DNA of 64,000 nt, from positions 695,586,083 to 695,650,082 of the forward strand of contig NC_081412.1 of the NCBI RefSeq assembly GCF_030272615.1, in the 5' to 3' direction. Source of the stretch: Cryptomeria japonica. Taxonomy: Eukaryota; Streptophyta; Pinopsida; Cupressales; Cupressaceae. Below are positions 1-9,954 of the stretch, in pieces; positions within the stretch are counted from its first letter, which is position 1; each line of letters opens with the position of its first letter. A program made the translations under genes and the position numbers. The notes under the pieces were generated by a model. It searched no databases. It saw nothing but the letters and a program-made list of their open reading frames with translations, and had not been told where the DNA came from.

Positions 1-516
1 ATCAAATAGTATCTGATGAACCCACTAGTTCTAGTACCACCGGTAGTAGGAAAGCCCCTTATTCTATACATTTCAACAACAGATATATCACTGGGGACAC
101 CATTGGCACAAGAAGATCAACAAGGAAAGGAACGAGCCATAGACTACATCAGCAGGACATTGAATGGGTATGAACTCAACTATACTTTCATTGAGAAGGC
201 TTGTCTAATAATAGTCTTTGCATCTCAAAATTTCTAACATTATATGCTAGCACACACAATTAAGCTAGTGGCAAAAATTGATCCTCTCAAATATCTACTC
301 AACAAGGTAGCTCTTACAGGTCAATTGGCTAAATGGGTCATGATTCTCAGTGAATTTGACATCCACTACACAGAACGAAGAGCTATCAAAGAACAAGCAA
401 TTGTAGATCAACTAGCTAAAGCACCACTACCAGGAAAACAAACTATGGAGATTGAATTTCCGGATAGGGATGTTCTGGCTATTTCTACCACACAATGGAC
501 CCTATACTTTGACTGA
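1..516 (+). pseudogene. Ty3-gypsy reverse transcriptase tail and connected RNase H (broken)
   Basis: The translation in frames starting near 16 and 244 matches the RNase H that follows reverse transcriptase in plant Ty3-gypsy polyproteins. It includes the blocks ISRTLNGYELNYTFIEKAC, DPLKYLLNKVALTGQLAKW and LSEFDIHYTERRAIKEQAI. This domain degrades the RNA strand of the RNA-DNA hybrid during reverse transcription in the cytoplasmic virus-like particle. A stop and frame change near 236-243 separate the halves, and the reverse transcriptase catalytic core lies outside the window. It is followed directly by a second RNase H. Non-functional relic; the family call is secure, the exact left limit is not visible. 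Confidence 0.82.
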
Positions 517-890
517 TCCTACACACAACATGGTTTAGGTGTTGGCATTCTATTCATCACTCCTGAAGGGCATACTATACCAAGATCATATTGGCTTATG
601 TTTCTATGCACAAATAATGTGGTTGAATATGAGGCATTGGTTATGGGCATCAAAATGGTCATAGAATGGAAAATCACAGAGTTAATGGTCTATGGAGATT
701 CACAACTAGTCATCAATCAAATCAACAATGACTATCAGACAAAGGATGACAAGCTACTACCCTACAAGCGAATGGTGGATGAATTAAAATAGTATTTTGT
801 ACACATCACCTTCGAGAAAATACCAAGGTTGAACAAAAAAGCAGTCGATTTCATGGCTACTATCACTTCATTACTACAAATTCCAGAATA
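481..890 (+). pseudogene. Second (archaeal-type) RNase H of a Tat-lineage gypsy polyprotein (broken)
   Basis: Residues WTLYFD, then NNVVEYEAL, then YGDSQLVINQ give the first three acidic positions of a type I RNase H of archaeal style (D, E, D). The domain follows the ordinary gypsy RNase H with only a short linker. Tandem RNase H domains of this kind are known from the Tat/Ogre lineage and are the main reason for the lineage call. In-frame stops at about 514-516 (just after WTLYFD) and 790-792, and further decay near 888, break the frame. It would have acted with the reverse transcriptase in the particle. Confidence 0.78.
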
Positions 891-1039
891 ACAGAGTTGT
901 TATGAGTTTCTGGTAGAGCAACTGTTCTCCCCAACCTATGACCACTCTGAATACCATGTTATCTATGCCTTAACTGGTTTGGATTCCCCTTTATATGGAC
1001 CCATATATGATTATCTAAAGAACAACATCCTACCCATTG

Positions 1040-2187
1040 ACCAATCCCATAACCAAAAATGTAATTTTATCTGACAAGCTGCCCGTTATACCCTTACCGT
1101 TGATACTTTGTATCGTCGAGGTCTTGATGGTACTCTTCTTCGTTGCCTTGATCGTAATGAATCTGATTCTACTTTACACGAGCTTCACGAAGGTATTTGT
1201 GGCACACATTCAAGTGGGACTACTCTTGCTAAAAAGCTTGTAAGGATGGGATACTACTAGCCTACAATGGAAAAAGATTCTTACCACTTCGCCAAGAAGT
1301 GTCCTAAGTGCCAGATCCATGGCAATCTGATACATGCACCAGCATAGGAACTACAACCATTTACAACATCCTGGCCCTTTTGTCAGTGGGGACTAGACTT
1401 GGTCGGAAAAATTCATCCTTCATCTTCAAATGGACAGAAGTTCATTATAACTGCAACAAAATACTTTACCAAGTGGATAGAAGCAGTCCCCATGACCACA
1501 ATAATTGGAAAACAAATTGCATCTTTTATCCTGAACTATTTGATCTACAGATATGGTATTCCAAGTTCCATCATCACTAATAATGGATGACCATTCAAAA
1601 ACCAAGATGTCTAAGAACTATGTGAACAATTCAAAATACAACATCAGTTCTCTACGCCATACTACCCCCAGGGGAATGGTCAAGCAAATTGGCATGTACA
1701 ACTCAATCCAGCACTTTGGGCATATAGAACTAGCATCTATACACCTACAGGAGCAACACCTTTCTCATTGGTCTATGGATCATAAGCTATTTTACCATTG
1801 AAGGTAGAAATTCTATCTCTCAGATTCTCTCTAAAAGGCTTAATTCCAGATGAAGAGTATCGAGTCAACCAACTGCAAGAACTGGAACTATTAGATGAAA
1901 GATGTTAGCATGCTTACACTCATCTCAAAGCATATTAGCAATGTATGTGCAGAAGCTACAATCACAAGGTCATCCCTCACAACTTCAAAGTTGGTGACCT
2001 AGTCCTCAAAGAAAATCCAAGAAATCGACAAGATCGAGAAAAGAAAGGGAAATTTGAACCTAACTGGTTGGGTCCCTATGTCATCATATCAGTCTATGGA
2101 TTAGGTACTTATCAGCTTACAACTTCAGAAGGGGATGTGCTTGATGAACTAACTAATAGCATTCATCTAAAGAAATACTACACTTGA
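1040..2187 (+). pseudogene. Ty3-gypsy integrase with C-terminal tail (multiply broken)
   Basis: Translating in shifting frames gives an H2C2 zinc-binding region (HELHEGICGTH, then KKCPKCQIHG), a core beginning WGLDLVGKI, FTKWIEAVPM and YGIPSSIITNNG, and a tail with FKVGDLVLKENP and KFEPNWLGPYVI. The integrase inserts the cDNA into chromosomes. The second catalytic Asp (normally in a DNG triplet) reads NNG. The segment between STPYYPQGNGQA and LNPALWAYRTS is shortened, so the catalytic Glu region is damaged. At least five frame breaks are visible. The last open piece (1945-2187) ends at a TGA and lies upstream of a long noncoding spacer. Confidence 0.82.
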
Positions 2188-2899
2188 GTAGTCTAATACA
2201 CTGAAAAAGTCAAAAACAAAAAAAATCAAAAAATCAAGAAAAAGCAAATAAAAAGGTACAATAAAAGCAACTAGTGAAAACTTGGTAACATGCACTATTG
2301 TGAGAGGACAACTCTTTTATCTATATCTATATCCCTATAGTAGAGCACTATTGGCCATCACCTGACACTTAGCAAATATCCATTTAGGACATACTTAGCG
2401 TAGTCACTATCCTAGTTTATCCATATATCCTCTCACCACATCTCACCATGGCTTGGTAATCACTATACATATCCACATTGAGAGACACACTTAGCTAGGG
2501 GCAATAATTGTCAAAACTTGCAACATGTTCAAACCATCAAGACTATTTACAAAACTCAGAACACCACATCCAACAACCAAAAACTTACTCCATCGCAGAA
2601 CAAAACATTGAATCGCTAAAATAGGAATCACAAAAACACTATGATGAATGATTTTCTGAAGTACTAAATGTTGCATTATTGCATAAAGTCTTGACTATTT
2701 TTGCATTTGAACCTTTTAAATTATTGGATTCTCTACATTTTCTCAACAATGCTTCCAAGCTAGAGATCATCAAGAAACTCCAATATTTTCTTAGTCTTCT
2801 GTCTATGAGACAATCATTTGTACTATGTAAATACTTGTCTTGAGACGTGATACAATGAATATCACTGAAGAAATGGTTCCACTTTATGTATACAAATAG
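2188..2899 (+). other. Noncoding spacer between gypsy pol and the nested Copia insertion
   Basis: AT-rich sequence follows the integrase stop. The only open frames are short, on the opposite strand, and lack any domain. It continues on the other side of the Tork-like insertion at 7866. I read it as the spacer between pol and the antisense ORF of the Tat-like element. Confidence 0.5.
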
Positions 2900-2947
2900 T
2901 GTTGAAATGTGGCGACTGATTAGCAAAGTATTGTACACTCAGCACGT
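2900..2947 (+). repeat. Truncated LTR head of the Tork-like element
   Basis: TGTTGAAATGTGGCGACTGA and the bases up to 2947 match the first 48 bases of the full LTRs at 3322 and 7501 with three or four changes. It stops abruptly at CAGCACGT and is followed by about 11 bases matching nothing else in the element. Confidence 0.85.
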
Positions 2948-2958
2948 ATCCTAGCCAG

Positions 2959-3185
2959 GGTATACTGATAGCCAGAGTGCCATTCATCTTGCAAAGAACT
3001 CTGCTTTTCATTCAAGGACAAAGCACATTCAGCTCAGGTACCACTTCATCCGGACTATTTTGGAGGAGGGTCAGTTACAGCTTGAGAAGATTCACACAAG
3101 TGAGAATCCTGCCGATATGTTCACAAAGGCAGTTCCACAAGAGAAGCTGATTTCTTCATCAGTTTCTGTTGGTCTTCTTGATTGA
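2959..3185 (+). pseudogene. Terminal fragment of Copia RNase H (first tandem unit)
   Basis: This matches 7139-7364 of the full copy nearly base for base and encodes the last part of RNase H, including SAIHLAKNSAFHSRTKHI, ending at a TGA. Its Ser codon TCA near 3012 is intact, whereas the downstream copy has TAA there, so the two copies have decayed separately. It is followed by the 3' untranslated stretch and polypurine tract up to 3321. Confidence 0.82.
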
Positions 3186-3321
3186 TAGTTGTGGAATTTA
3201 TACCAGTCAAGTCCTAGTGTTTTATCCAGCGGATGTTGCATGTACAGTGGTGTCGTGTAGTATTAGTCTCCAAGTGGGAGATTGTTCGGTGTGGAGCTTG
3301 ATCAGTCTCCAAGTGGGAGAT

Positions 3322-3685
3322 TGTTGAAATGTGACGACTGATCAACAAAGTACTGTACACTCAGCATGTATTTTTTTTGTCATTTTTTTTGTTGATGAAA
3401 ATCGACATTGTAATAAAACCCTAAAAAAGGCGACTTTGTTTGTTGCCCTAAAAACGCATGTTATAAGTGGCTGGGATGCTTAAGGCATTGTAAGGTTGAT
3501 GTACTATTTTTTCTGGATAATAAGAAAGATTGGACGGCTATGTATGGTGGACGTAACCCATTCTGGGTGAACCATGCTAAATCTCTGTGTTATCTGTTTC
3601 CTGTTTTATTTCTTTATCTTTTGTATTTAAATCTACATATAATTGTTAGTTCATATTTGCTTCGGATCTGCTTGAAACACTAACA
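3322..3685 (+). repeat. Complete LTR (364 bp), shared by the tandem units
   Basis: It begins TGTTGAAATGTG and ends CTAACA, is preceded by the polypurine tract AAGTGGGAGA and followed by the primer site TGGTATCAGAGC. It aligns along its whole length with 7501-7865 with scattered point changes. It serves as 3' LTR of the first unit and 5' LTR of the second. Confidence 0.92.
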
Positions 3686-3687
3686 AT

Positions 3688-3699
3688 TGGTATCAGAGC
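3688..3699 (+). promoter_or_regulatory. Primer binding site, initiator-Met tRNA type (Tork-like element)
   Basis: TGGTATCAGAGC lies two bases after the LTR end. This is the usual minus-strand primer site of plant Copia elements. Confidence 0.93.
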
Positions 3700-3745
3700 G
3701 AGGTTTTCTATAAATTGGCAAGACTTTCAGATTTGAGTGGGAGCA

Positions 3746-4683
3746 ATGGAGGATTCCAAATTCAAGGTCGAAAATTTTAACGGCCAGAATTATCAGTTAT
3801 GGAAAATACAGATGGAGGATTACCTGTATCAAAAGGATTTGTGGCAGCCATTGTAAGGAAAGGCAAAGAAACCAACCACAATATCAGATGAAGAATGGGA
3901 CATTTTAGATAGAAAGACACTGGTATCTATTCGATTGTGTCTTGCGTCATCTGTAGCATTCAATATATTGTTGGTGTTATCCTAAGCAAGGAAATGTGAA
4001 GGAAAAACACAGGTGAGACTCCAACATCATCAGGTAGTGTTTTGAATGTGGAGAACAGAGGAAGATCAAAGGAAAGAGGAAAAGGCCCTGGGAATGAGAA
4101 GTCATGAGGGAAGTCAAAGAAAGGACATTCTCAATCTAGAGGAAAGAAAGATTGCTGGTACTACGGAAAGCCTGGTCATCTAAAGAAAGACTGTTGGTCT
4201 CGAAAAAACAAAGAAGAAGACAAAAATGAAAATGATAGTAAGGAAGCTAATATTGCAAGTAATACTTTACAAGATGCTTTAATCTTATGTTTGGATAATG
4301 TTAATGATTCCTGGGTAATAGATTCTGGTGCTTCATTTCATGCTACACCCCATAGAAAATATTTTCTAGATTATGTTCAAGGTGATTTTGGATAGGTATA
4401 TTTGGGTGATGATGAGCCCTGTAAAATTGTTGGAAAAGGAAAGATAAAGATCAAGTTGCAGAATGGTAATGACTAGTTTCTGCAGCAGGTAAGACATGTT
4501 CCTAATTTAAGAAGAAATTTAATTTCTGCAGGGCAACTAGGTAGTGAAGGTTGCATAGTTACCTTCTCAGACAGTATGTGGAAGGTCACTAAAGGATCAT
4601 TAGTAGTAGCTAAAGGTGCAAAGGTAGGCACATTATATCTATGTATTGGTAACACTTACTCTACCTTAGCTGCTACAGATTAA
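3746..4683 (+). pseudogene. Copia gag, zinc knuckle and protease (broken)
   Basis: The ATG at 3746 opens a Copia Gag N-terminus (VENFNGQNYQLWKIQMEDYL). A stop follows at about 3855, and a large part of the capsid region appears deleted near 3960-4010. A zinc knuckle at about 4150-4195 reads CWYYGKPGHLKKDC, so its second Cys has become Tyr. A protease follows with DSWVIDSGASFHATPHRKYF; its catalytic DSG codons begin at 4321. Gag packages the RNA and the protease cuts the polyprotein. Several stops, for example in the sequence after GDFG near 4393, make it non-functional. Confidence 0.82.
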
Positions 4684-4689
4684 GTTACT

Positions 4690-5508
4690 GCAGGGACAAC
4701 AACAATAAATGTTGCAAGAACAGATTCGATAATGTGGCACCATAGGCTTGGGCACATGAGTGAGAAAGGGATGAAAATCCTTCACTCCAAAAATCTATTG
4801 CTAGGACTAAAGAAGATTGATTTAGAGTTCTGTGAAAACTGTGTTTATGGTAAATAGAAAAGAGTCAGATTTCTCAAGGTTGGGAAACAGAAGAAGGGTG
4901 AGAAGTTAGAGCTTGTACATTCAGATGTATGGGGACTGGTTCAGGTATCATCTCTTGGTGGCTCTTGTTATTATGTTATTTTTATTAATGACTCAACCAG
5001 AAAAACATAGATATATTTCCTAAAACAAAAATCAGATGTTTTTGAAACTTTTAAGAAATGTAAAGCTTTGGTTGAGAATGAGACAGGAAAAAAGTTGAAG
5101 TGTCTTAGATCAGATAATGGAGGTGAGTATAGCAGCAAAGCATTTGAAGGTTACTGTTCCTTAAATGGGATTGAAAAGTAGAAGACAGTTTCAGGAACTC
5201 CACAGGAAAATAGTGTGTCAGAGAGAATGAATAGGACCATCATGGAATGTGCGAGGAGCATGAGATTGCATGCTGGATTGCCCTTACATTTTTGGGTAGA
5301 TGTTGTACATACTCCTGTCTATTTGATAAATAGAGGACCTTCAACCCCTTTGGATGGTGGTATTCCAGAGGAGGCATGGATTGGTAAAAAGGTAAATTAT
5401 TCTTTTCTAAAAACTTTTGGTTGCGAGCCTTTGTCCATGTTGATAAAGAAAACAAAACCAAGCTTGATGCTAAATCTCAGAAATGTACCTTCATTGGATA
5501 TGGGATAG
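4690..5508 (+). pseudogene. Copia integrase (broken)
   Basis: The HHCC zinc module is visible as WHHRLGHMSEKG and CENCVYGK. The catalytic core has HSDVWG, RSDNGGEYSS and SERMNRTIMECARS, so the D, D and E positions are all present. Stops interrupt at about 4857, 5008 and 5179. The frame changes near 5421, where the open reading frame of reverse transcriptase takes over with one base missing relative to the expected join. Confidence 0.87.
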
Positions 5509-7364
5509 ATGAATATGGCTATCGGTTATGGGATTTTGAAAATAAGAAAATAATTAGAAGTAGAGATGTTATATTCAATGAGAAGGTTATGTATAAAGAA
5601 CAGATGCAAGAAAAGAAGCATGAACAGGACAAACAAGAATATGTGGTGTTGGATGAGATTCCTAAAAATGAAATGCCACAGGTACCTAATGCTCATCAAC
5701 AACAGATTGTCCCACAAACTCCTGCAAGTGTTAGACGTTCTACCAGGATAAGTAGACCCCCTGAAAGATTTTCTCCTTCTTTGTATTCTATTTTATTAAC
5801 GAATTCTGATGAACCAAAAGAATATGAAGAAGCAATGCAGGTGGATGCCAAACAACAGTGGCAGCTAGGCATGAAAGAGGAGATGGACTCCTTGATGAAA
5901 AATAAGACTTGGGACTTAGTCCCTTTACCTGCAGAAAAAAGAGCCTTGCCTAACAAATGGGTTTATCGGCTGAAGGAGGAGGAAGGAGGTCAGAAAAGAT
6001 ATAAGGCCAGACTTGTGGTAAAAGGTTTTGCACAGAAAAAGGGTATAGATTATGATGAAATATTTTCTCCAGTTGTAAAAATGACTTCAATTAGATATGT
6101 ACTTAGTCTTGTGGTTGCAGATGATTTACATCTTGAACAATTTGATGTCAAAACAACTTTTCTCCATGGAGATTTGGAGGAGGAAATTTACATGTTGCAA
6201 CCACAAGGATATGAGGTCAAGGGTAAGGAGAACTTGGTGTGCAGGTTGAAGAAAAGTCTGTATGGCCTAAAGCAAGCACCCCGACAATGGTATTTAAAAT
6301 TTGATAGTTTCATGGCTGAACACGGTTATCATAGATGTCATTCTGATCATTGTGTATATTTTAAGAGATTTGATAATGGCAGTTATATTATCCTATTGCT
6401 TTATGTTGATGACATGCTTGTTGATGGGTCTAACATGCAACATATAAATGATCTTAAACAGAAATTAGCCAGGTCATTTGCTATGAAGGATTTGGGTGTA
6501 GCTAAGCAAATTCTCGATATGAGGATTACACGAGACAGAAAAAATAGAACCTTGAATTTGTCCCAAAGTGAGTATATAAAGAAGGTGTTGAAAATATTTA
6601 ACATGCAGGATGCAAAAGCAGTTTGTACACCTTTGGCTAGTCATTTCAAATTGACTAAGAAGATGTGCCCAAAGGCACAGGAAGAGGTTAATAAAATGTC
6701 TAACATCCTGTATTCATCAGCTATTGGCAGTTTGATGTATGCAATGGTATGCATAAGGCCAGATATTGCACATGCAATGGGAGTTGTGAGCAGGTTTATG
6801 AGTAATCTGGGTATGGAACATTGGAATGTTGTGAAATGGATTCTTCGGTATTTGAAAGGAACTACTACGAAGACATTATGTTTCAAAGGATCTAATGCTG
6901 CTCTAAGTAGATTTGTTGACTCTGATCTGGCGGGTGATATTGATTCATGGAGGAGTACTATAGGGTATGTTTTTACTATAGGGGGAACTGCAGTCAGTTG
7001 GATTTCTAGGCCACAAAAGGTTGTTGCACTTTCAACCACTGAAGTTGAGTATGTTGCTACTACAGAAGCCAGCAAGGAGATGATTTGGTTGCAATGTTTT
7101 TTGAAGGAATTGGGTCAGACACAAGAGGATAGCCCATTGTATATTGATAGCCAAAGTGCCATTCATCTTGCAAAGAACTCTGCTTTTCATTAAAGGACAA
7201 AGCACATTCAGCTCAGGTACCACTTCATCCGGACTATTTTGGAGGAGGCTCAGTTACGGCTTGAGAAGATTCACACAAGTGAGAATCCTGCCGATTTGTT
7301 CATAAAGACAGTTCCACAAGAGAAGCTGATTTCTTCATCAGTTTCTGTTGGTCTTCTTGATTGA
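5421..7364 (+). pseudogene. Copia reverse transcriptase and RNase H (long open frame, one terminal stop)
   Basis: A 590-codon open frame covers the integrase tail (FIGYGIDEYGYRLWD), the reverse transcriptase and most of RNase H. Reverse transcriptase blocks are NKWVYRLKEE near residue 175, FDVKTTFLHGDLEEEIYM at 241 and the catalytic YVDDM at 328. RNase H shows VDSDLAGDID at 499, STTEVEYVATTEA at 538 and DSQSAIHLAKN at 576. The frame stops at 7191-7193 where the sister copy at 2959 has a Ser codon. Past that stop it continues in frame to TGA at 7362-7364, the expected end. The ATG used to bound the frame is internal to pol and not a true start. This is the best preserved Copia pol segment in the window. 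Confidence 0.9.
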
Positions 7365-7444
7365 TAATTGTGGAATTTATACTAGTCAAGTCCTAGTGTT
7401 TTATCCAGTGGATGTTGCATGTACAATGGTGTCGTGTAGTATCA

Positions 7445-7500
7445 GTCTCTAAGTGGGAGATTGTTCGGTGTGGAGCCTGATCAGTCTCCAAGTGGGAGAT
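7445..7500 (+). promoter_or_regulatory. Duplicated polypurine tract before the 3' LTR
   Basis: AAGTGGGAGATTGTT occurs twice, once within 7450-7466 and once directly at the LTR edge, separated by CGGTGTGGAGCCTGATCAGT. The same doubled arrangement lies at 3265-3321 before the other LTR, so the duplication predates the copies. Polypurine tracts prime plus-strand DNA synthesis. Confidence 0.8.
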
Positions 7501-7865
7501 TGTTGAAATGTGGCGACTGATCAACAAAGTACTATACACTCAGCACGTTTTATTTTTGCCATTTTTTTTGTTGATGAAAATTGACATTGTAATAAAACCC
7601 TAATAAAGGCCGACTTTGTTTGTTGCCCTAAAAACACATGTTATAAGCGGCTGGGATGCTTAAGGCATTGTAAGGTTGATGTACTATTTTTGCTGGATAA
7701 TAAGAAAGATTGGACGGTTGTGTATGGTGGACGTAACCCATTCTGGGTGAACCATGTTAAATCTTTGGGTTATCTGTGTCCTGTTTTATTTCTTTATCTT
7801 TTGTATTTAAATCTACATATAATTGTTAGTTCATATTTGCTTCGGATCTGCTTGAAACCCTAACA
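7501..7865 (+). repeat. 3' LTR of the Tork-like element (365 bp)
   Basis: TGTTGAAATGTG to CCTAACA, matching 3322-3685 along its length. It is followed by AATGG, a near match to AATAG before 2900. Confidence 0.92.
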
Positions 7866-8518
7866 AATGGTTTACTCTTGTCTGTTTATATGCAATTTGC
7901 ACTCTAGTCATCCTGGTTCAATTATACCTTGACGCTTGTGCTATCTTGCAAAATCAAACATCATGTAAATTTTTCTCAGGTCATTATGGTTCAATTATAC
8001 CATTATGCTTATATAAATTTTCAACATATCCCAAACAAATCAATGCTCAATGATGATACCTACAAAGAAAGCAAACAACATATGGTTATATCAGGATGAC
8101 AAATGCTGAATGAGGATGCTCCAAAAACAAGTAGTTGCATATCATTTTACAAGTAGTTGCATATCATTTTACAATTGGTTGCATATCAAATCATACATCT
8201 CATTTTCAAGATACATCTCATAGCATATCAAATCATACATCTCATTTTCAAGATACATCTCACGACATATCAAATCATACATCTCATTTTCAAGATACAT
8301 CTCACATCATACATTTACATCATGCATCATATCATCTATCTAAGCATTGCATCATCATAAAGTAAAGTAAAAACATATAGAACATGCATCCATAACATAT
8401 CACATGATCAAAGAAAATGGTTTCATATATATATATATATCAAAAATGATCGAAATGTACAAAATATGTCATGTCTGTGCCACATACAACAAAAACAATG
8501 ATCCAAAATACAATAGAG
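7866..8518 (+). other. Spacer of the Tat-like element between two nested insertions
   Basis: AT-rich noncoding DNA. It contains the minisatellite at 8128-8311 and a short (AT)n run near 8427-8440. Apparent open frames here are products of the 42-base repeat. TAGAG at 8514-8518 is the left copy of the Copia-1 target duplication. Confidence 0.55.
8128..8311 (+). repeat. Minisatellite: 22-bp units then three 42-bp units
   Basis: ACAAGTAGTTGCATATCATT occurs at 8128 and 8150, with a third, altered unit at 8172. From 8182 a 42-base unit beginning CATATCAAATCATACATCTC repeats three times (8182, 8224, 8266) with few changes. Since 42 is divisible by three the repeat is open in several frames, giving false small ORFs. 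Confidence 0.92.
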
Positions 8519-9591
8519 TGTAGGTCCCAGGGACAACTGAGAGGGGGGGTGAATCAGTTGTCAAATAAATTCAAACCAAAATCTTATTAACCAACTTATT
8601 GCTTAATATCGGTAAGACAATTAATTGTGTCGGTGGACAGTATTAATAGGAAATGTTGTACCGGTAAGAATTAATGCATGAAACATAAACATAAATTCAT
8701 CCACAACACATGACACAAATATTTGTACGTGGAAACCCTATAAGGGGAAAAACCACGGTGGGAAACCTTACCCACAATCAGATGATACTACTGTAGATAG
8801 TAAGTGTACAAGAGGGGTCTGCACATGCAGAAAGGCCAACGGCCTAGAGCTCGCTGCTCAAACACAAATAGGAGTCACACTGACTATAGTTGGATGGTTA
8901 AATCCAATGAGAATGTACTGCACAAAATAGCATCTTCATATGCTCGATTCAGTACTAGTGTAATGCTGATATGCTTCTACAAAAACCTAACTTCACCTTC
9001 AAATGATGTCTTCATGTTTATCTCTGCTTGATCTCGCATATACCCTTTCTTAAATCTTTTTCGCATTCCACACTTGATCTTACAAATAAGATCTTACATT
9101 TATACCATGCCCTAAGACCAATTTTAATAGGTCAGCTCTACAAGATATTACAATAAAAACATTTTACAAATAATACAATATCCGATGCAATAACCAATTG
9201 AACATCTCGGCTTAATGCATTTACAACAATAATAAATCATCTCCATAGCATGCCATGCTGATCTGGAAAAGATAAACCTGTTGGTGTAACCCTAGATAAC
9301 CTGGACCTATTTGCCGGTAAAAGAAAATATGCAAATAAGAATATAACAATGATATTACTTCAAGAAAAAGTGTCCACATGATGTCTTTGACATTACCAAG
9401 TGTCTTCCACGTCATTGCAAGTACTGGTGAACATTATATCCTGCCGGTTAACATTATATCCTACCGGTTAACCATATACCGATGATTGTTTGAATAGTTT
9501 ACTGATTGTCGGTGAACGTTGCTGGATCTCCAAAGTAGGTGTATTTAGCAGGTGTTGACATCAATGACAAAACCATACCAAAATACCAACA
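8519..9591 (-). repeat. 3' LTR of Copia-1 (1,073 bp)
   Basis: On the minus strand it begins TGTTGGTATTTTGG and ends GGGACCTACA. It matches 14167-15239 over its full length with scattered point differences. Near its 3' end it has the tract TGATTCACCCCCCCTCTCAG shared with the other Copia-type LTRs here. Confidence 0.93.
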
Positions 9592-9606
9592 ATCTCCCCC
9601 TTTGGC
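9592..9606 (-). promoter_or_regulatory. Polypurine tract of Copia-1
   Basis: On the minus strand this reads GCCAAAGGGGGAGAT and directly precedes the 3' LTR. The same context precedes the LTRs of Copia-2, Copia-3 and TRG-A. Confidence 0.9.
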
Positions 9607-9954
9607 ATTGATTGCAACACAAGATGGAAAAACCATCAAAGTGCCAAAATAGAAATGCCAAGTACAAAAACCAATTCTCCCCCTGGGAGTAATATGTGTT
9701 TATACAAAGATTTATTTACAATACCAATCTCAAAAAGATAATGCATTTTTTCATATATTTTTCCTTAAATGTTTTTCCATATATCTCTCCTCCTTTGACA
9801 TCAAATGCCAAAGTCACAAAAAGGTCAAGTTCATACAAAATACCAATCAATTCAGTATACCAACTACTCCCCCTAAGAAGTAGCTTCCTCATCAAGTACC
9901 AGAATAAAAGATTTGTCCATTTAATTATGCCGGTTGATGACAACCATCAACTGT
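9607..9954 (-). other. 3' untranslated region of Copia-1
   Basis: Sequence between the pol stop and the polypurine tract. It is pyrimidine-rich on the plus strand, with several CTCCCCCT-like runs, and has no supported coding capacity. Confidence 0.6.

Larger units (their letters stand above)
2900..7865 (+). mobile_element. Tork/Tnt1-like Copia retrotransposon: collapsed tandem (LTR head, pol tail, LTR, full interior, LTR)
   Basis: The order is a 48-bp LTR head, 11 bases of unrelated filler, the last 360 bases of an internal region, a complete LTR (3322-3685), a full interior, and a complete LTR (7501-7865). The outermost ends are flanked by AATAG (2895-2899) and AATGG (7866-7870), a five-base target duplication with one mismatch. 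This is the pattern expected when an element became tandem by recombination between LTRs and then lost most of the first interior. The primer site and polypurine tracts are recognisable. The reverse transcriptase block that ends GSNMQHINDLKQKLARSF and the KDLGVAKQILDMRI motif resemble Tnt1/Tork elements. Confidence 0.85.

Noticed and set aside
3688-3699. TGGTATCAGAGC as part of a tRNA gene
   Set aside because: It is the primer site complementary to the tRNA 3' end. No cloverleaf surrounds it here or at the other LTR junctions.
6641-7075. 144-codon minus ORF
   Set aside because: Antisense shadow of the Tork-like reverse transcriptase and RNase H.
8128-8311. Possible CRISPR array
   Set aside because: Units are directly adjacent with no variable spacers, and the DNA is plant nuclear.
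8135-8365. 76-codon ORF with His/Ser repeats
   Set aside because: Produced by a 42-base minisatellite in a noncoding spacer.
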